Positions 1-11,446 of a DNA stretch of 64,000 nt are shown here, piece after piece. The notes below the pieces were generated by a model. The model worked only from the letters and a program-made list of their open reading frames with translations. It was not told where the DNA came from and did no database searches. Location: the NCBI GenBank assembly GCA_023078555.1, contig CM041198.1:9657836-9721835 (forward strand), given 5' to 3'. This DNA comes from Ulva prolifera (taxonomy: Eukaryota; Chlorophyta; Ulvophyceae; Ulvales; Ulvaceae). Within the stretch, counting starts at the first letter, position 1. Each line of letters begins with the position of its first letter. The position numbers and the translations under genes are program-made.

Positions 1-1
1 T

Positions 2-184
2 TGCGGTGGCCGTAACATGAAGAAGACCAAAGAAAGTTTCGGTGGTGCCGCCCCATGGACGGATGAACCAGGGGTGTACAAGCTGGAGGCTGTGGCACTG
101 CGGCAGGCCGCACAGAAGTTTTTCCGAAAGCAGAGGTATGCAGACACTCTGCAACTCGTTCAAGGCGTGCTTGCAATCTGCTAG
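2..184 (+). CDS. possible terminal exon, left-truncated, unknown
   Basis: An open frame enters from the left edge and ends at TAG 182-184. It has an internal ATG at 17 and 55 codons from there. The C-terminal part is rich in Ala, Leu, Lys and Gln and looks helical (YKLEAVALRQ, AAQKFFRKQ). It could be the last exon of a gene lying mostly outside the window, or a chance open frame. No family is recognised and no other exon can be tied to it. Confidence 0.2.
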   Translation, partial: CGGRNMKKTKESFGGAAPWTDEPGVYKLEAVALRQAAQKFFRKQRYADTLQLVQGVLAIC

Positions 185-831
185 TCAGGGACTGGCGGTC
201 TAACAAACATTGAGCTGACATGGACTGGTCAGGGTATGCGATATGCTTCCACGGACCTCAGCAACAACCGTGATGAACTATCTCAAGGTGCAGCACAGTT
301 GTAACAGTGGCTCACTGAACGTTTCTGTGCAGAGAGGCCGATGTAAGGACTGCGATTGGCAAGGGCATCAGCCGTCACGGGCGTCAGCGGTCAATGCATG
401 ACCGGAACAGCGGGAGGCGTGTTTCAGCTGAGAACAGCAGAAAAGTAGAAAACAACCGCAGGCTGACGCGTAACTTATCAGTCAGCGAGAATGTGCCAGT
501 TTCACACACACATACTAGCCTTGCGCGAGTGAGAGCTGCACAAACAACCAGGATGCAGCAGCGGCAATCCGATCTGCGACAGATGGGTCGAGAAGGTCGG
601 ACATAGAGCAGTGTGAACCATCACATCAACCGGTAATAGTACAGCCATTCCATAAGTTCTTGCAATGTGTGAGCGTGTCTGCTGCAATGAAGACAGCTTA
701 CATCTGGCACTGCAGAAATCATGTACACATGTGGGTCAAGCATCTTCGCGATATGATCACCTCCAGCAGGCCTGCCGCCACCACGGCGCAAAATGCCGTA
801 CTGCAGAATAAGTTCTATTCTGTGTAGCACA
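185..831. other. no interpretable gene
   Basis: Only short overlapping open frames are present, none with a family signature or matching splice phases. It separates the left-edge frame from the 3' end of the Psb27-like gene on the other strand. I see no RNA gene or repeat here. Confidence 0.3.
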
Positions 832-1580
832 CTAAAATAGCCCTAAGAACTTCTTCTCTTCCTCAGGTGGGAGAACACTTTCTGCTGCATCCAAGTGTCG
901 TAGGATGCTGCCGGCTGTGGATTTATCCAGTGCTGCTCTTTGACCTCGCCGTATATAGTACTGGCCCAGTTCTTCTATGGCTTTTGCTGTCTCTAGCCAT
1001 ACCAGTGTGCCCTCAACCCGTTGATCTGTCTTCCACTTGCCCAGAAACTCTTTGATGGGGCCTTTTGCATTGTCTGCAGACTTGCGCACCTGCAGTCATG
1101 CACACGGCATGTGAAATTGTATCAAATCACTTTGAATTTGCGGCCTGTTGATAACGGTTCACTGGTGCTAAGCATATGCTCTCAAGTTACCTCAGATTCT
1201 GTTCCACCGTCCTGCTGCACTTGGATGGAATCTCGCATGGTTTGAATGAGCTTCCTTTCTAGTAAAATAAAATCTGCAATACGTGCACGTTGCGTGACCA
1301 AAGAAGAGGGAGAAGGTTCATGCATGTGGCAAAGATTCGGGAACCACAACACCATTGGTCTCTACACCACACCGGCAGGAAGATCCGCGATACGGCTGTC
1401 AGCCATGGCTGAACTGTTGATCCATGAGGCACAGCTCAAAAGCAGGCCGCTCAATAACAAGGCCCTGCGTTCGACATATTGGCCGGAATGGCCACCGGCA
1501 CGGGGTACGACACGTCGCCTAAAACAGGCACAGAGTTGTGCCGCGGATCGCGTGTGGTTGACGATCTGGCATGTGATCAT
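832..1580 (-). CDS. Psb27-like thylakoid lumen protein (PSII assembly)
   Basis: Predicted exons on the minus strand are 1373-1580, 1191-1273 and 832-1089, giving 182 residues; all junctions restore phase with GT/AG introns of 99 and 101 bp. Residues 1-35 are Arg/Ser-rich like a plastid transit peptide. A twin-arginine hydrophobic stretch follows (RRALLLSGLLLSCA) ending in a signal-peptidase-like AMA site, so lumen import by the Tat route is likely. The mature part of about 120 residues is all-helical and matches the Psb27 pattern in order: an N-terminal helix with paired acidic/basic residues, a Trp/Lys-rich helix, Arg-Val-x-Gly, an Ala-x-x-x-Leu-Gly-x-Tyr-Tyr helix and a C-terminal Leu-x-x-Leu-Asp-x-Ala-Glu helix. 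Psb27 proteins bind CP43 during photosystem II assembly and repair. The ATG at 1580 was chosen because it is the first Met in frame. A different lumenal four-helix protein such as a PsbQ relative cannot be excluded. Confidence 0.5.
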
Positions 1581-2469
1581 AACTAGCCTGACTGGTGATG
1601 CCGATATACTTCCTCCACGCAAGAACGGCGTACGAGATCCTTGTGGCTACCGCAACACCTGCCTAATGGGTGCTGGGTCAAATCGACGATCTGCTACGCT
1701 CTCCATCCATGGCACCAGTGACAAAAAAGTTGTTGGGGACATCATCACATTGGACATGTGTACCGTCCGGTTGAATAAAGCTACGACAAGTATTGTCATT
1801 CAACAATGCATGCTGTATGCCAGCCACTCACGGGCACTGTCGAGGCATCGTGCAGCGCGGTGCACCGGGCTTTCGGTTCACTCAATGTGTATACAGTATG
1901 ATAACCATATCCCCGCTTCAAAGTCAAAGGAATGTGTTGCCAAGTTTGGCGACAAGCTGCATAGAGTATCGTTGTGCATACAATTCATGGCACGCCTTTC
2001 TGATTCATGAGTTTTATCATGTCTGCACACTGATATAAGGGCTTACTGTCGAGCCCGCAGAACACCTGGCCGACGAACCCGCCACCTGCTGGCTTTCGTG
2101 CTGGGAGTGGCCGTTGTTCCGGCCGGGGGTTGCGAACACTACGCAAGACTTGCTCCCCCACCCGGACAATCAGGAGTCACTGTGTAGCAGACGAGTGGCA
2201 TTACGTGACCACGTTGCCGTTGATGAATGTAGTACACCACGCCTTCAAGGTGTCGCTGACCGTGCAAGGCAAGATTTTTTGCCCCGGCGATGCCCCAAGA
2301 CGTAGGCGCAAAGTTGAATGTGAAGCGGTGAAGACGCAGACAGTGGTAGGATGTTAGAACGGCCAGATTGCCCATCCGCGAGCCTCAAAAACTTGCAACA
2401 TTGTTTCTTGCAAGTCCCTTCGAGTCGATACGCATGTGTTTCGAGGGCGACCTGCGTCAACCGGGATGC
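1581..2469. other. no interpretable gene
   Basis: Upstream of the Psb27-like start. The long plus-strand frame crossing it is antisense to that gene's first exon and has no family features. It presumably holds the Psb27-like promoter and the 3' end of the next minus-strand gene; no promoter motif is convincing. Confidence 0.3.
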
Positions 2470-2889
2470 TCAGACAGCGTGCTGCTTCGTTCCCAGGCCG
2501 TAGTTAGTATTGATCACATTAATACGTAGCAAACGCATTCTTGAAATGTATTTCAGCCCTGTGCATCTATGCTTGGTTTGTCCGCCGCGTTTGCTGATGC
2601 TGTTTCTGACAAACTGATCACACTGTTCTTGAATCAGTGGTGCCGAAATGTAAATGAGCACGATATCCTGTTTTGTGTACAGGTGCATCAAAGCGGCTTT
2701 ACCTACAAGATACTCTCTGCATGCAGTGCCTCCGAGCTCAGGGCACTTGCGTACCTGCGCGCAGCATGCTTCTACGATTACCCCGCAGGCATGCTCTGCC
2801 AAGCGCAAAGCTCACCCCGGTACTGTCGTGGAACACATTACGTTCATGATGCCAACTGGCCTGACGATGTGCAGCTTGACATAATCCAC
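2470..2889 (-). CDS. hypothetical multi-exon protein (partial)
   Basis: Three minus-strand segments can be chained in phase: 2842-2889, 2707-2754 and 2470-2667, with GTAATG and GTAGGT donors and AG acceptors. The first two are both 48 bp. The product reads through segments such as VDYVKLHIVRPVGIMN and DIVLIYISAPLIQEQ and ends at a stop at 2470. Composition is hydrophobic/charged like a globular protein. No family is recognised. The 5' end should lie above 2890 but I could not place it. A competing plus-strand frame (2569-2976) overlaps, so the strand itself is uncertain. Confidence 0.25.
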
Positions 2890-3144
2890 CTTGTGTCACA
2901 CTGGCTGCATGGAATAGCAGAACCTGCGGAAATTTGCTTGAGGAAATCCATGAAACAGCTGCCTAGATTGTTTTGAGTCCACACCAACGCACTTCGTGTC
3001 GCCCAAGCCACTGCTTCAAGAAGCTGTATGGGAATCCTGCGATCCGTGAGTCAGCCCGCCGGGCCTGTCTGCTTGGTCCAGTGCAGCATAGAGAAATGTT
3101 GTTGTGCAGACCGGTCAGAATTTTCTAGGAGATCCCACTGCCGA

Positions 3145-4348
3145 ATGAAGGCAGATCAAGAGTGGCAATCTCTTGAAGGCAAGCTCAACGGATCAGAACT
3201 GGGGTGGAAGCAGACGACCGTTGTCCCTCTGCTAGCACTAGCACCAAGCATGTCAGATGATCCGATAACACATGGGCTACTGAACGGCATGATGGATCTT
3301 TCTTCACAGGTGCCTGCCAGCGATGCTGCAGGCGAGCCAATGCTGCCTGTCGGAGGTTTGGACCTGAATGTTGGCATCAACCTGCCAGCAGAAGAGCTTC
3401 TTGGCCAGCTACCAGAGGTACCTTGCTGCTAGCATCTGTGTTAGACGACACATGCTGCATGGGGGACACACTGGCCCGGTTCTGAACAGGTCTTCATGCA
3501 TGCAGCATTGATCATGCGTGCAAGATTCTGCTGAGGCAGATGCAACACAGACAGCGATGTTGGTCCTCAATGTGCCACATTGGTGATATTGCTGATCTAT
3601 GTTCCGCAGTCAGTGGGCTGCGTTGGTGATCAGCTAGTATCGGATTCGTTGCCTCCATCTCACCATTCATACTCATCAATTTTGTTTGTAGAGGGGTTGA
3701 TGCATGGCAAGTGACATTCTGAAGTGACATCAGAATAGGGTCGAAATGGGGTTCTGCGATGTGGTATTCTGTCCACGTCATGCCTTGACAGGTGTCGCTA
3801 AATCATGCATGAAGGTCCACATTGCGTGGCATGCATGCTTGGGGTGTGCAGAGCCGACAGGAGACACCAAGACACTTTCCAATATTGTAGACAATCGACC
3901 GTGTCTGCTGATGCAATCACTCATGTCAAGTTGGAAGGGGAGTATGCAGGTGGATGCCTCCAGCAGGAGAGCATATCTGTCCAATGTCTGTGTGGCAGGG
4001 GAGGCGAGACGAATGGTGTGCTCAAGCTCGCAGATGTCCGCAAGCCAGTTGGAATTTGTGATTGTTGGTGCCTAAATGCTTGAACTCCATACTGTATTTG
4101 GTACCTCACAATTTGCAGAAGGCAATGGAGCGCCTATGCAGGGAATTGCACATGCTCTCATAGAAGCTGCTTTGGCAGTTGCAAAGGCAATGGGCGTTCT
4201 TCATGTGTATGTCCATGTGGTCGACGACAATGTTGGCGCTATTGCTCTGTATGAAGGCTGTGGGTTCGACATCGAGACAGAGGAGGATGTGGACACGGCT
4301 CGGAAGCGGCAACACGGAAGACGTCTACTTCTGTGGAAACCCCTGTAA
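3145..4348 (+). CDS. GNAT-family N-acetyltransferase
   Basis: Exons 3145(?)-3417, 3950-4015 and 4142-4348 join in phase 0. The GNAT fold signature spans the junctions. The exon ending at 3417 encodes the strand PVGGLDLNVGINLPAEELL. The 66-bp exon encodes RRAYLSNVCVAGEARRM, the beta-4/motif A entry. The last exon begins GIAHALIEAALAVA, completing the acetyl-CoA pyrophosphate-binding R/Q-x-x-G-x-G/A loop, followed by motif B (NVGAIALYEGCGF). The arrangement resembles the plastid/plant GNAT group that acetylates protein N-termini or lysines; the substrate cannot be read from sequence. The region upstream of about 3310 is in frame and contains the ATG at 3145, but similarity there is weak, so the true start and any targeting peptide are uncertain. 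The last two introns are 532 and 126 bp. Confidence 0.7.
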
Positions 4349-5064
4349 AGCCTGCTTCTCATAGGTTGGTTCCCAAACCAGTGAACTTCAGCGGGCGGTG
4401 TGAGATGCATATAACAAAGTGTCACCACGTTGTCAGTTGATTGTGAAAGGCTCGTGTGCGTGTGATTGTGCACGTGTTGCCAGTTTTGATGCAGTCTGGC
4501 TTTTTCCACCAATGCCCAACACCATGAAACTTGGGGCAATCAGGCATCGCGCCATACCCATCGGTGCATCGGTCTCAGCATTCTGAGGGGCGGACGAAAC
4601 ACATATAACTCATAATTGACATACGCACAATTAGATGTCACAGTTTGCTGCTGGATGAACAATACTGTGAGGTAGGGCAAAAGTAGCACTGGGAGCTGTG
4701 CTTATCTAGGGCAAGTCACGCTTAGCTGAGACCAGGTCTGGCACGATCAGTGCCGTGGCTGATGGGTGAGCAGAAGAACTCGGTAGTGCACGAGAAACGA
4801 CCAGAATTTTAGCAAGTCTCCAGTGCCTTGATACACATGAATCACAGAGTAGCAGTCCGTCGTGAATTTCCTTCGCTGCGATATGTTTCATGGTTTGCAC
4901 AGCGTGCTGTCGCCTGTGGTCGTAAACGTCCTCGCTGATGGCATGGCAACCGCCGCAGTCCCGACAAGCGCTCGAACTTGATGACATGTCGGAGAGATGT
5001 TCCTGCTGCGAGTGGTGATTGAGCCTGCCATTACAGCACGCCACAGCAAACATATCCGCTTAAG
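4349..5064. other. intergenic, no recognised feature
   Basis: Short overlapping frames on both strands without family features. It lies between the GNAT stop and the F-box start, so it should contain the GNAT 3' UTR and the F-box promoter. No obvious terminator or TATA motif is distinguishable. Confidence 0.3.
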
Positions 5065-8000
5065 ATGATGAATGAGACACCGGCAAGAAGCATGACTGAG
5101 GAAGCGCAGAGGCATATCACCTTGATGCAACTACCTGATGACGCACTTGCGGTCATTGCGTTGCACTTGTCACTGACAGACCTGTTGGAATTTGCTTACA
5201 CGTGCAAACTAGCCCAGCAAGTCGCGCTGGCAGAGTCCCAGTTCAAATGTCGGCTGATGATGGAGTACAATATAGGTATACAAGTAAGAATACGAACTCT
5301 TGATTGGTTCCTGCTGTTCTTGATTGGTTCCTGCTGTTCATGTGTGCTGCTGAAAATGTGATGATCTCTTAGGTTCAATCCATGGTTCAACAGATTAAGT
5401 GAACGTGCAACAGGAACAGCTTCCTCTGAACACATATCTCTCTATCTTTTGCCAGGGGCTGCTCTACGGTCACGTTGTAAACCGTGGATCAGTCCTTGGA
5501 GCTGTCTGTGGAAAATCGGCACTCAAAAGGTGCACCTAATAGAGGTGCCCTTTTCGAGGTGCACCTTGAGTGCACCTTGAGTGTTCTGGCAGTCACATCG
5601 CAGTGTCACTACAGAGACATTCAGCGCACGCGGTGCAGGCTCTACCTGCCAGCAGAGGTTTTTATGAACTGTATCGAGAGCTGCATACACAGGCTGTGCA
5701 TGGGCAGAGTATCCGTTTTCAAGCGCTGTCAACAGACGGAGGCGTGGACAGGACAGCAGCATCACAAATGGTGTTCTGGGTGGGTCATCTGCCAGCCCTT
5801 TCACACCCTGCGACACGGCACATCTTGTAAAGAACCGCCATGATACTGTGGTGGATTGCTGCAGGTGGACAACATGTTCGCGGGCGATCACGACGAATCA
5901 TACTGTTCCGAGGTCGGTGGCCCTGTGACCACCTTTGGACTTCTGCTGGTATGAGTTGCCTTAGCAGAGCGACTTACCCCCCACAGCCAACTTATGCGCG
6001 CAATTATGTTGTTGACTCGTGTCAATTGAACGGCTTGCGATACCGTGTCCATGCAGTCAGCTTTGTTCATGGACAGCATGACTGTGCAACCGTTTCCCCA
6101 AGGAATATCATCTGACTCATATTTTGCATGCAGACTGACAGACCAGAACAAGATATCGATCGCAAGCAACGCTGCAGGCTCGCTCGCCTGCTCCTGGAGA
6201 GACCTCAACAGCTTTTGCCACCCAGCGTGGCGGAGTCAAGCCCGCTAAGACGGCCTCTTCATCTGTGGTCACTTCCTGAGCTGGAGTGTCTACTCAGTGA
6301 GTTCTGGGGCCCGAACATTGATGTTTGCGGTCGATGGTTGGCGAGAAGCTTCGGCCCTGTTGCACAAAAGCTGAACGTAACTACGAGTGCGATCAGGGTG
6401 CATACCTGCAATATGTGCATGCACTACATCATGGGCAGTGCTGTCATGTGTGATTCGAGCAAGGGCATACAGTTTCCGCATCTTTTCTCATGCCCACAGT
6501 ATATCAGCTGTGATGCATGTTTGTTTCAATATAGAAGTGATCCGACTCTGCGCAGCACCATATGCGGCCACAATTGGTTGGAAGAGGTACTCCTGTTGAG
6601 TCTCTGGTCACAAGGATACAATTGGACCGTTCGCATGAGCACTGATTGGCAATCAGCACAGCACTGGCACACTAAAGGTCCATGACCTTGTGGGGACACT
6701 GCTATTTAAGCGTTTGCTCTGTTATACTTTTACGGCAGAGTTCTGGTTGCAAGCTCGAAGGACATCTCTGACCCTGTGAGTTGGGTTCTATAGCAGCAGT
6801 ACCAACTGATCCTGTATGGCTCTGGACAGCACATTGTTTTGTGCAGGACCGTGCTCGCGACATTGTATATCAATTCAGGCTGATGCGCATGGACGATCCG
6901 TCTCTCCCTCAGGCTGCGCCAACATCTGACGCACAGACGACGCCTGTTCACCTGAGGCACCCTCGTTTCTCGGTGGCGGCTGACCCCCAGAATCCGCTGT
7001 TCGTGTACGACACCCAGTTGATCCAGAAATTCCTGCAGCCGCCACAATGTGTCCCACATCACATAGCAGTCCTATCCCAAGTGTCGATCAGTAGGAAGGG
7101 AGGTTTCTCCTGCCCAGTGCGAACTGGAGCGGTCCTTGCATGTGTGCATGTGAAGCCGCACAGCACCACACAGGCCCCAGCGTCTCAAGCGAGCGAGGCA
7201 GGGTCTGCTATTGCTATGCCTCCCATATGCTCGCAACGTCAGCTGTCCAAAGCGCCAGGCTGCATGCATGTGCCAGCCTCTGATGACCCATCTCAGGCCA
7301 GCCTCATCGACACCAGCGCCGAATCCCGAAAGCACTGCTTGGGAACACCACAGGTAATCAATACCAAGGATGCTCCATCCCACGCAAGTGGCAGCATCCG
7401 TCATGCCCTGGCAGACCTGACACCGCCGGTCATGATACAATTGAAGCAGTGTCGTGGCTTTGAAGCCCTGCACGAAATGGTGGGACAGAAGCTTGTGCCA
7501 CCCATGTTGCAAGTTCAAGTCCATCGAACTGGTACAACTTTTTGCGGCGTCACGGTTGAATTTGAGGCCCCCCGGCAAGGCTGTGTTCAGGCGTGCTTAT
7601 GCTACATGCAAGTTCATGTCGTGTGAATGCACAAGCACTGCATTGCATGTAATACCGGAGCAAGCCTGTTTTGAAGTTGCATCTACGTCGGCAGAGGCCC
7701 GTTGCGCACACACAGCCTTACATCTGAAAGACTGAGGCTGGCATGACCATCACTCTAATGTAACATGCAGTGCCTATATTGTCTTGAGCCTCACCCGGTA
7801 CAATGCAGACGCTGTCGCCAATTTTCTGGTTTCAGTTTTTCAGCAAGGAAGAGGACGTTGCCCTCAGAAAATGGGAAGCCATGTTGCTGCAAGTCAGGGA
7901 TGATGAATCAACTCCAGGAGACGCAAGCTGCAGCACAGGCAAATCAGGCATGTTGCCACAGGGTTTGCAATGGGTTGCGCAGATCTATGACCCAACGTCT

Positions 8001-8922
8001 GCTGCACTTTGGTCAAAAAGAACAAAGCTGCATGTGCCCTTCCACACCAGCATGCCATGCGACCAGTCCTTTACAGATGGCGGTTCGCATGTGAGCCAAG
8101 CAGATGCTTCTGATTCTGACGAAGGGACCGGAGTTGGCCTGTTTGAAACAGATGACTATGTCGGGGAAGCTGGAGCAGGGTCAAACAGGAGTACTCAGGG
8201 AAGGAACAAGTGCGTGATATGTTGTGTCGTGAGTCTGCATACATACTGAAATTGCAGTGGTGAAACACCTCACTTTCTGATGCACATACCGCAGTGGCCT
8301 CTACATGCAAAGAACAGAGTCATTCGACACATCTTGTTAATCAACAGGGCACTGATTTGCGCCACCTGTGTGTGCTGTGTGCACAAATGCACTCTCTTGC
8401 GGACACTGTGGCTTCTAGTAGTGCTTCCATACATCTGTCATTTGCCGTCGCACACATGAAAGTTTAATGCGCATCCACAGATCTAGTGCTGCGGTGTGAT
8501 CAATGCTCCCAATGTGTATGATTTGTTATCATTTGTTGCTTGTACATCCACTACCTGCACAGTTTAGCCGCTAACTGCACCAAGTGACCTTGCTCCCTCG
8601 CCGCAGCCAATATAAATGCCTGTGGTGTGTATGCTGTGGTGTATGTGCTGCCTGGTGCGAGACTACCTTACATTACATGCAGTGCAGTACATTACATTTA
8701 TGATGTCATGCGACTCCGCAAGCACCTTTCTGCAGGCTGCAAGTCCGGCTGAAGTTAAAACGCCCAACAAATTTGACGAGTGTCATACTGATAGACCAGG
8801 AAAATCTCATGGAGTCTTGGCAGGACATGCATCCGGAGCCCAATATTGATGTTTCATATGTCCAGTTTCAGGGGGTGACTGTTCAGGTGCCGGGAAGTAC
8901 CACATTCACTAGCTGTCCATGA
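5065..8922 (+). CDS. multi-exon F-box protein
   Basis: The first exon (5065-5275) encodes an F-box at residues about 20-60: LPDDALAVIALHLSLTDLLE followed by the expected FAYTCK...F segment. F-box domains bind SKP1 in SCF ubiquitin ligases. Further exons chain in phase: 5456-5529 (Trp-rich), 5639-5779 (GFYELYRELHTQ), 5865-5948 (DESYCSEVGG) and 6134-6397. Beyond this, likely exons lie at about 6739-7370 (DRARDIVYQFRLMRMDD), 7440-7620, 7840-8210 and a terminal exon of about 8750-8922 ending in NIDVSYVQFQGVTVQVP and TGA, but their junctions are not settled. The late exons resemble substrate-recognition regions of algal/plant F-box proteins without a named repeat. A 20-bp tandem duplication sits in the first intron. 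It may be one gene, or an F-box gene plus a second gene after about 6.7 kb. Confidence 0.5.
5301..5340. repeat. 20-bp tandem duplication in an intron
   Basis: The unit TGATTGGTTCCTGCTGTTCT occurs twice head to tail, the second copy differing only in its last base. It lies in the first intron of the F-box gene, so it does not alter coding. Confidence 0.9.
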
Positions 8923-11446
8923 CGGGAGGAGACGTCTATAACCCTTTCTGGATCTCAGGTGGTTGCAACATTTGTGCATGCAGACACACAGGGTCGTACA
9001 TTACAAATTCCTTTGCATGAGGCATTCGAGTTTTCTGAAAGCTACAACTGACAAACGATATATTCAATTCTTGCATTTGTGGCCTGTGGGTGATTCTCAT
9101 GCATGTGATTTTCACTTGTTCTGCTGTAATTCCCTGTTCACAATGCTCGACAATGCGCAAGGTGTCAGTATGTGACAATGCTCTTTCTGATATTGGTACA
9201 CCTGGGAAGTTCTCAATCCGCTGAAGGTGCATGCATACTTCACATGACATCAACATTCACCTTTCTTGAGGTCTCGGTGACAAATTAGTTGTGAAGCATG
9301 CTGTGATGACGTGTGCACACGATTTCTCAAGGAGTTGCAGAGGCAATAATGATGCACCATCTGATCATCTGTACAGGTCAGCTTGCATGACATAACAGCA
9401 GTTGAACAAGCACGGACCTCACAGGGCCGTACATTGCTACCCAGTCACCTGTACAGACATCTGGGCCAGGTGTTGACGAGAATATCTGACATTTGAGTGC
9501 CGGACAATCTAATTGCACAGTCTTTTATGGAGCTGTCAATCATGGAAAGAAAGCAGATGCATCAAGTGCGTAAGATGTCCATGATGATTGTCAGGCCAGC
9601 TCTGCTACTCGAACAGTCGATTTGCCACACCATCTCTTCAACCTCTTGAGTGGACGCGGACACTTAACCTGTTGTCCTGATACAGCAACACCACGTGTAC
9701 GCTAAATCATGCAAGTTGCGTCCACGCAGGTTTGTGGAATATTCATAGCCGTGGAGGCAGACATGTAGCTGACAAAGGCAAGAGGTGCACAACAACGCAA
9801 TTCTGGTCACCCCAGCCATCACGTACATCACACGGGAGACTCCGGGTGTCCAGGCGAAAAGATCTGGCTAGGCGATGTGTCAACAAATCATTCTGTTTGT
9901 GATCGAGGAAGTCATACGTCTATCCGCCTCAAGGGTTGCTGAGGACGATGCCTACTGTGCATTGTGGTCGTTGGCAAGGGGATGTAGAGCATTCGGTCCT
10001 GCCCCAGTTGAACTTTCTGGTACACGTATCTGTGGGCAGAAATATCTGTGCCAATTCGTTAGTGTTCCAAGCCTAGGCCCCCCAGGAGAATCGCTTTTTA
10101 ACATAGACAGCGTTGCCGGCCGCCGCCACCGATCACCAGGAGGGTTACAAAGACTTGACAGCAGCTACTCGTGCGGTCGTCTGTGTCAAAGCTTTCGCAA
10201 TCACTGTTTCCATCAAGCGGGCGATAGGCACATCTTCTGAACGCTTGACGAGCATATCGAAGCCTATCAAAAACAGCAGCCTTCCAGCTCGCGACACGGC
10301 GCTCATCTGTAGCAATCTGTTGCGTCGGGCTTGGCTGCTTGGTGCTGCCATCCGGGCTCGGTGACCGCTCGACACCGCGGCACTAAACTTGATACGCAAC
10401 CACAATGACCACCAAGCTGTCCAATTCACCCGCTTCCAAGTCCAGATAGCATCAGCTCGCCAATACCCATGTGCAACTTGATACGCAACAGCTCACTGCC
10501 TGGCGCTCGCTCACCGCATGCCAGCGAGAGGTGGCTGTTTTTGCCTCTGCTGATTCATTTGACCGTTGGCAATGGCGCGCAGCTGCAGCGAATTGCTGCC
10601 CTGATTTGTACGTGCATGAGTCTGTTCTTGCTATACGTATACGCTGAATCGCAGCGAGCCGCTTGCAATGCACAATACATCCGAATATGAATGTTCCTTC
10701 TAGGCTAGGAACACTTTCGTGCACCTACTGATACTGTGTGTGACGGAAATCACAGGGCCTCGGTGGCTAGGAGCATCTGCGTCGCTGCAGTACTGCAGCG
10801 CTAATCACATGCGCTGTGCAGATGACCACAGCGTGAATGATACGCTTTGCGGGACAGGTATTGCTTTGCTCTTGGCTATGTTTCCCCAACTTCAGACGAT
10901 GTCGCAACCCCGGCTCACGAGCGTGTCGGTGCGGTGCTGTGGTACACAGCATTGCCTCGTTGCGTCGCCGACCAAGTCATCTGGAAAAGCATGGGACAGT
11001 ATTGCTCTGAAACTACCGTGATGAACCACTGGACTCATCTGAGCTTTTCAAGGGATAACCTCACTGAATCGGCGTCGCGGCACTGGCAATGCCGCGAGCT
11101 TGAACCAAATTACAGCGATCTTCCAGATGCACCGGCCGCCTGCACATGAAACATAAATGTGATGCTTTTTCTGGCTGCTCAGATGGGTAGCATGAGATCT
11201 TATGCCATCGATCTGCTCTTACCATGCCACTTGAGCTGTTGCATGCATCTCCGCTTGAGTGCGGTGCTGCCTAGCGACACGCAATTCATGTCAGCCAACG
11301 TGCGCATCTGTGGCCAGGCAGCACTTGTGGTCGCTTGCATGATCGCTGTCGCCATCACGGAGCATTATCTTCTGTCCTGTCAAACAATCGAGATGAGCCA
11401 CTGATCAGATCCGGAATGCAGTGCGGATCAGGATTTACAATTAACG
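8923..11446. other. 2.5 kb without a recognised gene
   Basis: No open frame has a family signature. Weak candidates are a minus-strand 68-codon frame with a genuine ATG at 10351, ending at 10145, whose product is Ala/Arg/Leu-rich and helical (SRAGRLLFLIGFDMLVKR), and a plus-strand frame at 9875-10240. Neither can be linked to other exons. The stretch just before 11447 should contain the promoter of the WD-repeat gene. Confidence 0.3.

Noticed and set aside
1246-2010. Plus-strand open frame of 254 codons
   Set aside because: It is antisense to the first exon of the Psb27-like gene, has no motif or domain pattern, and its composition looks random.
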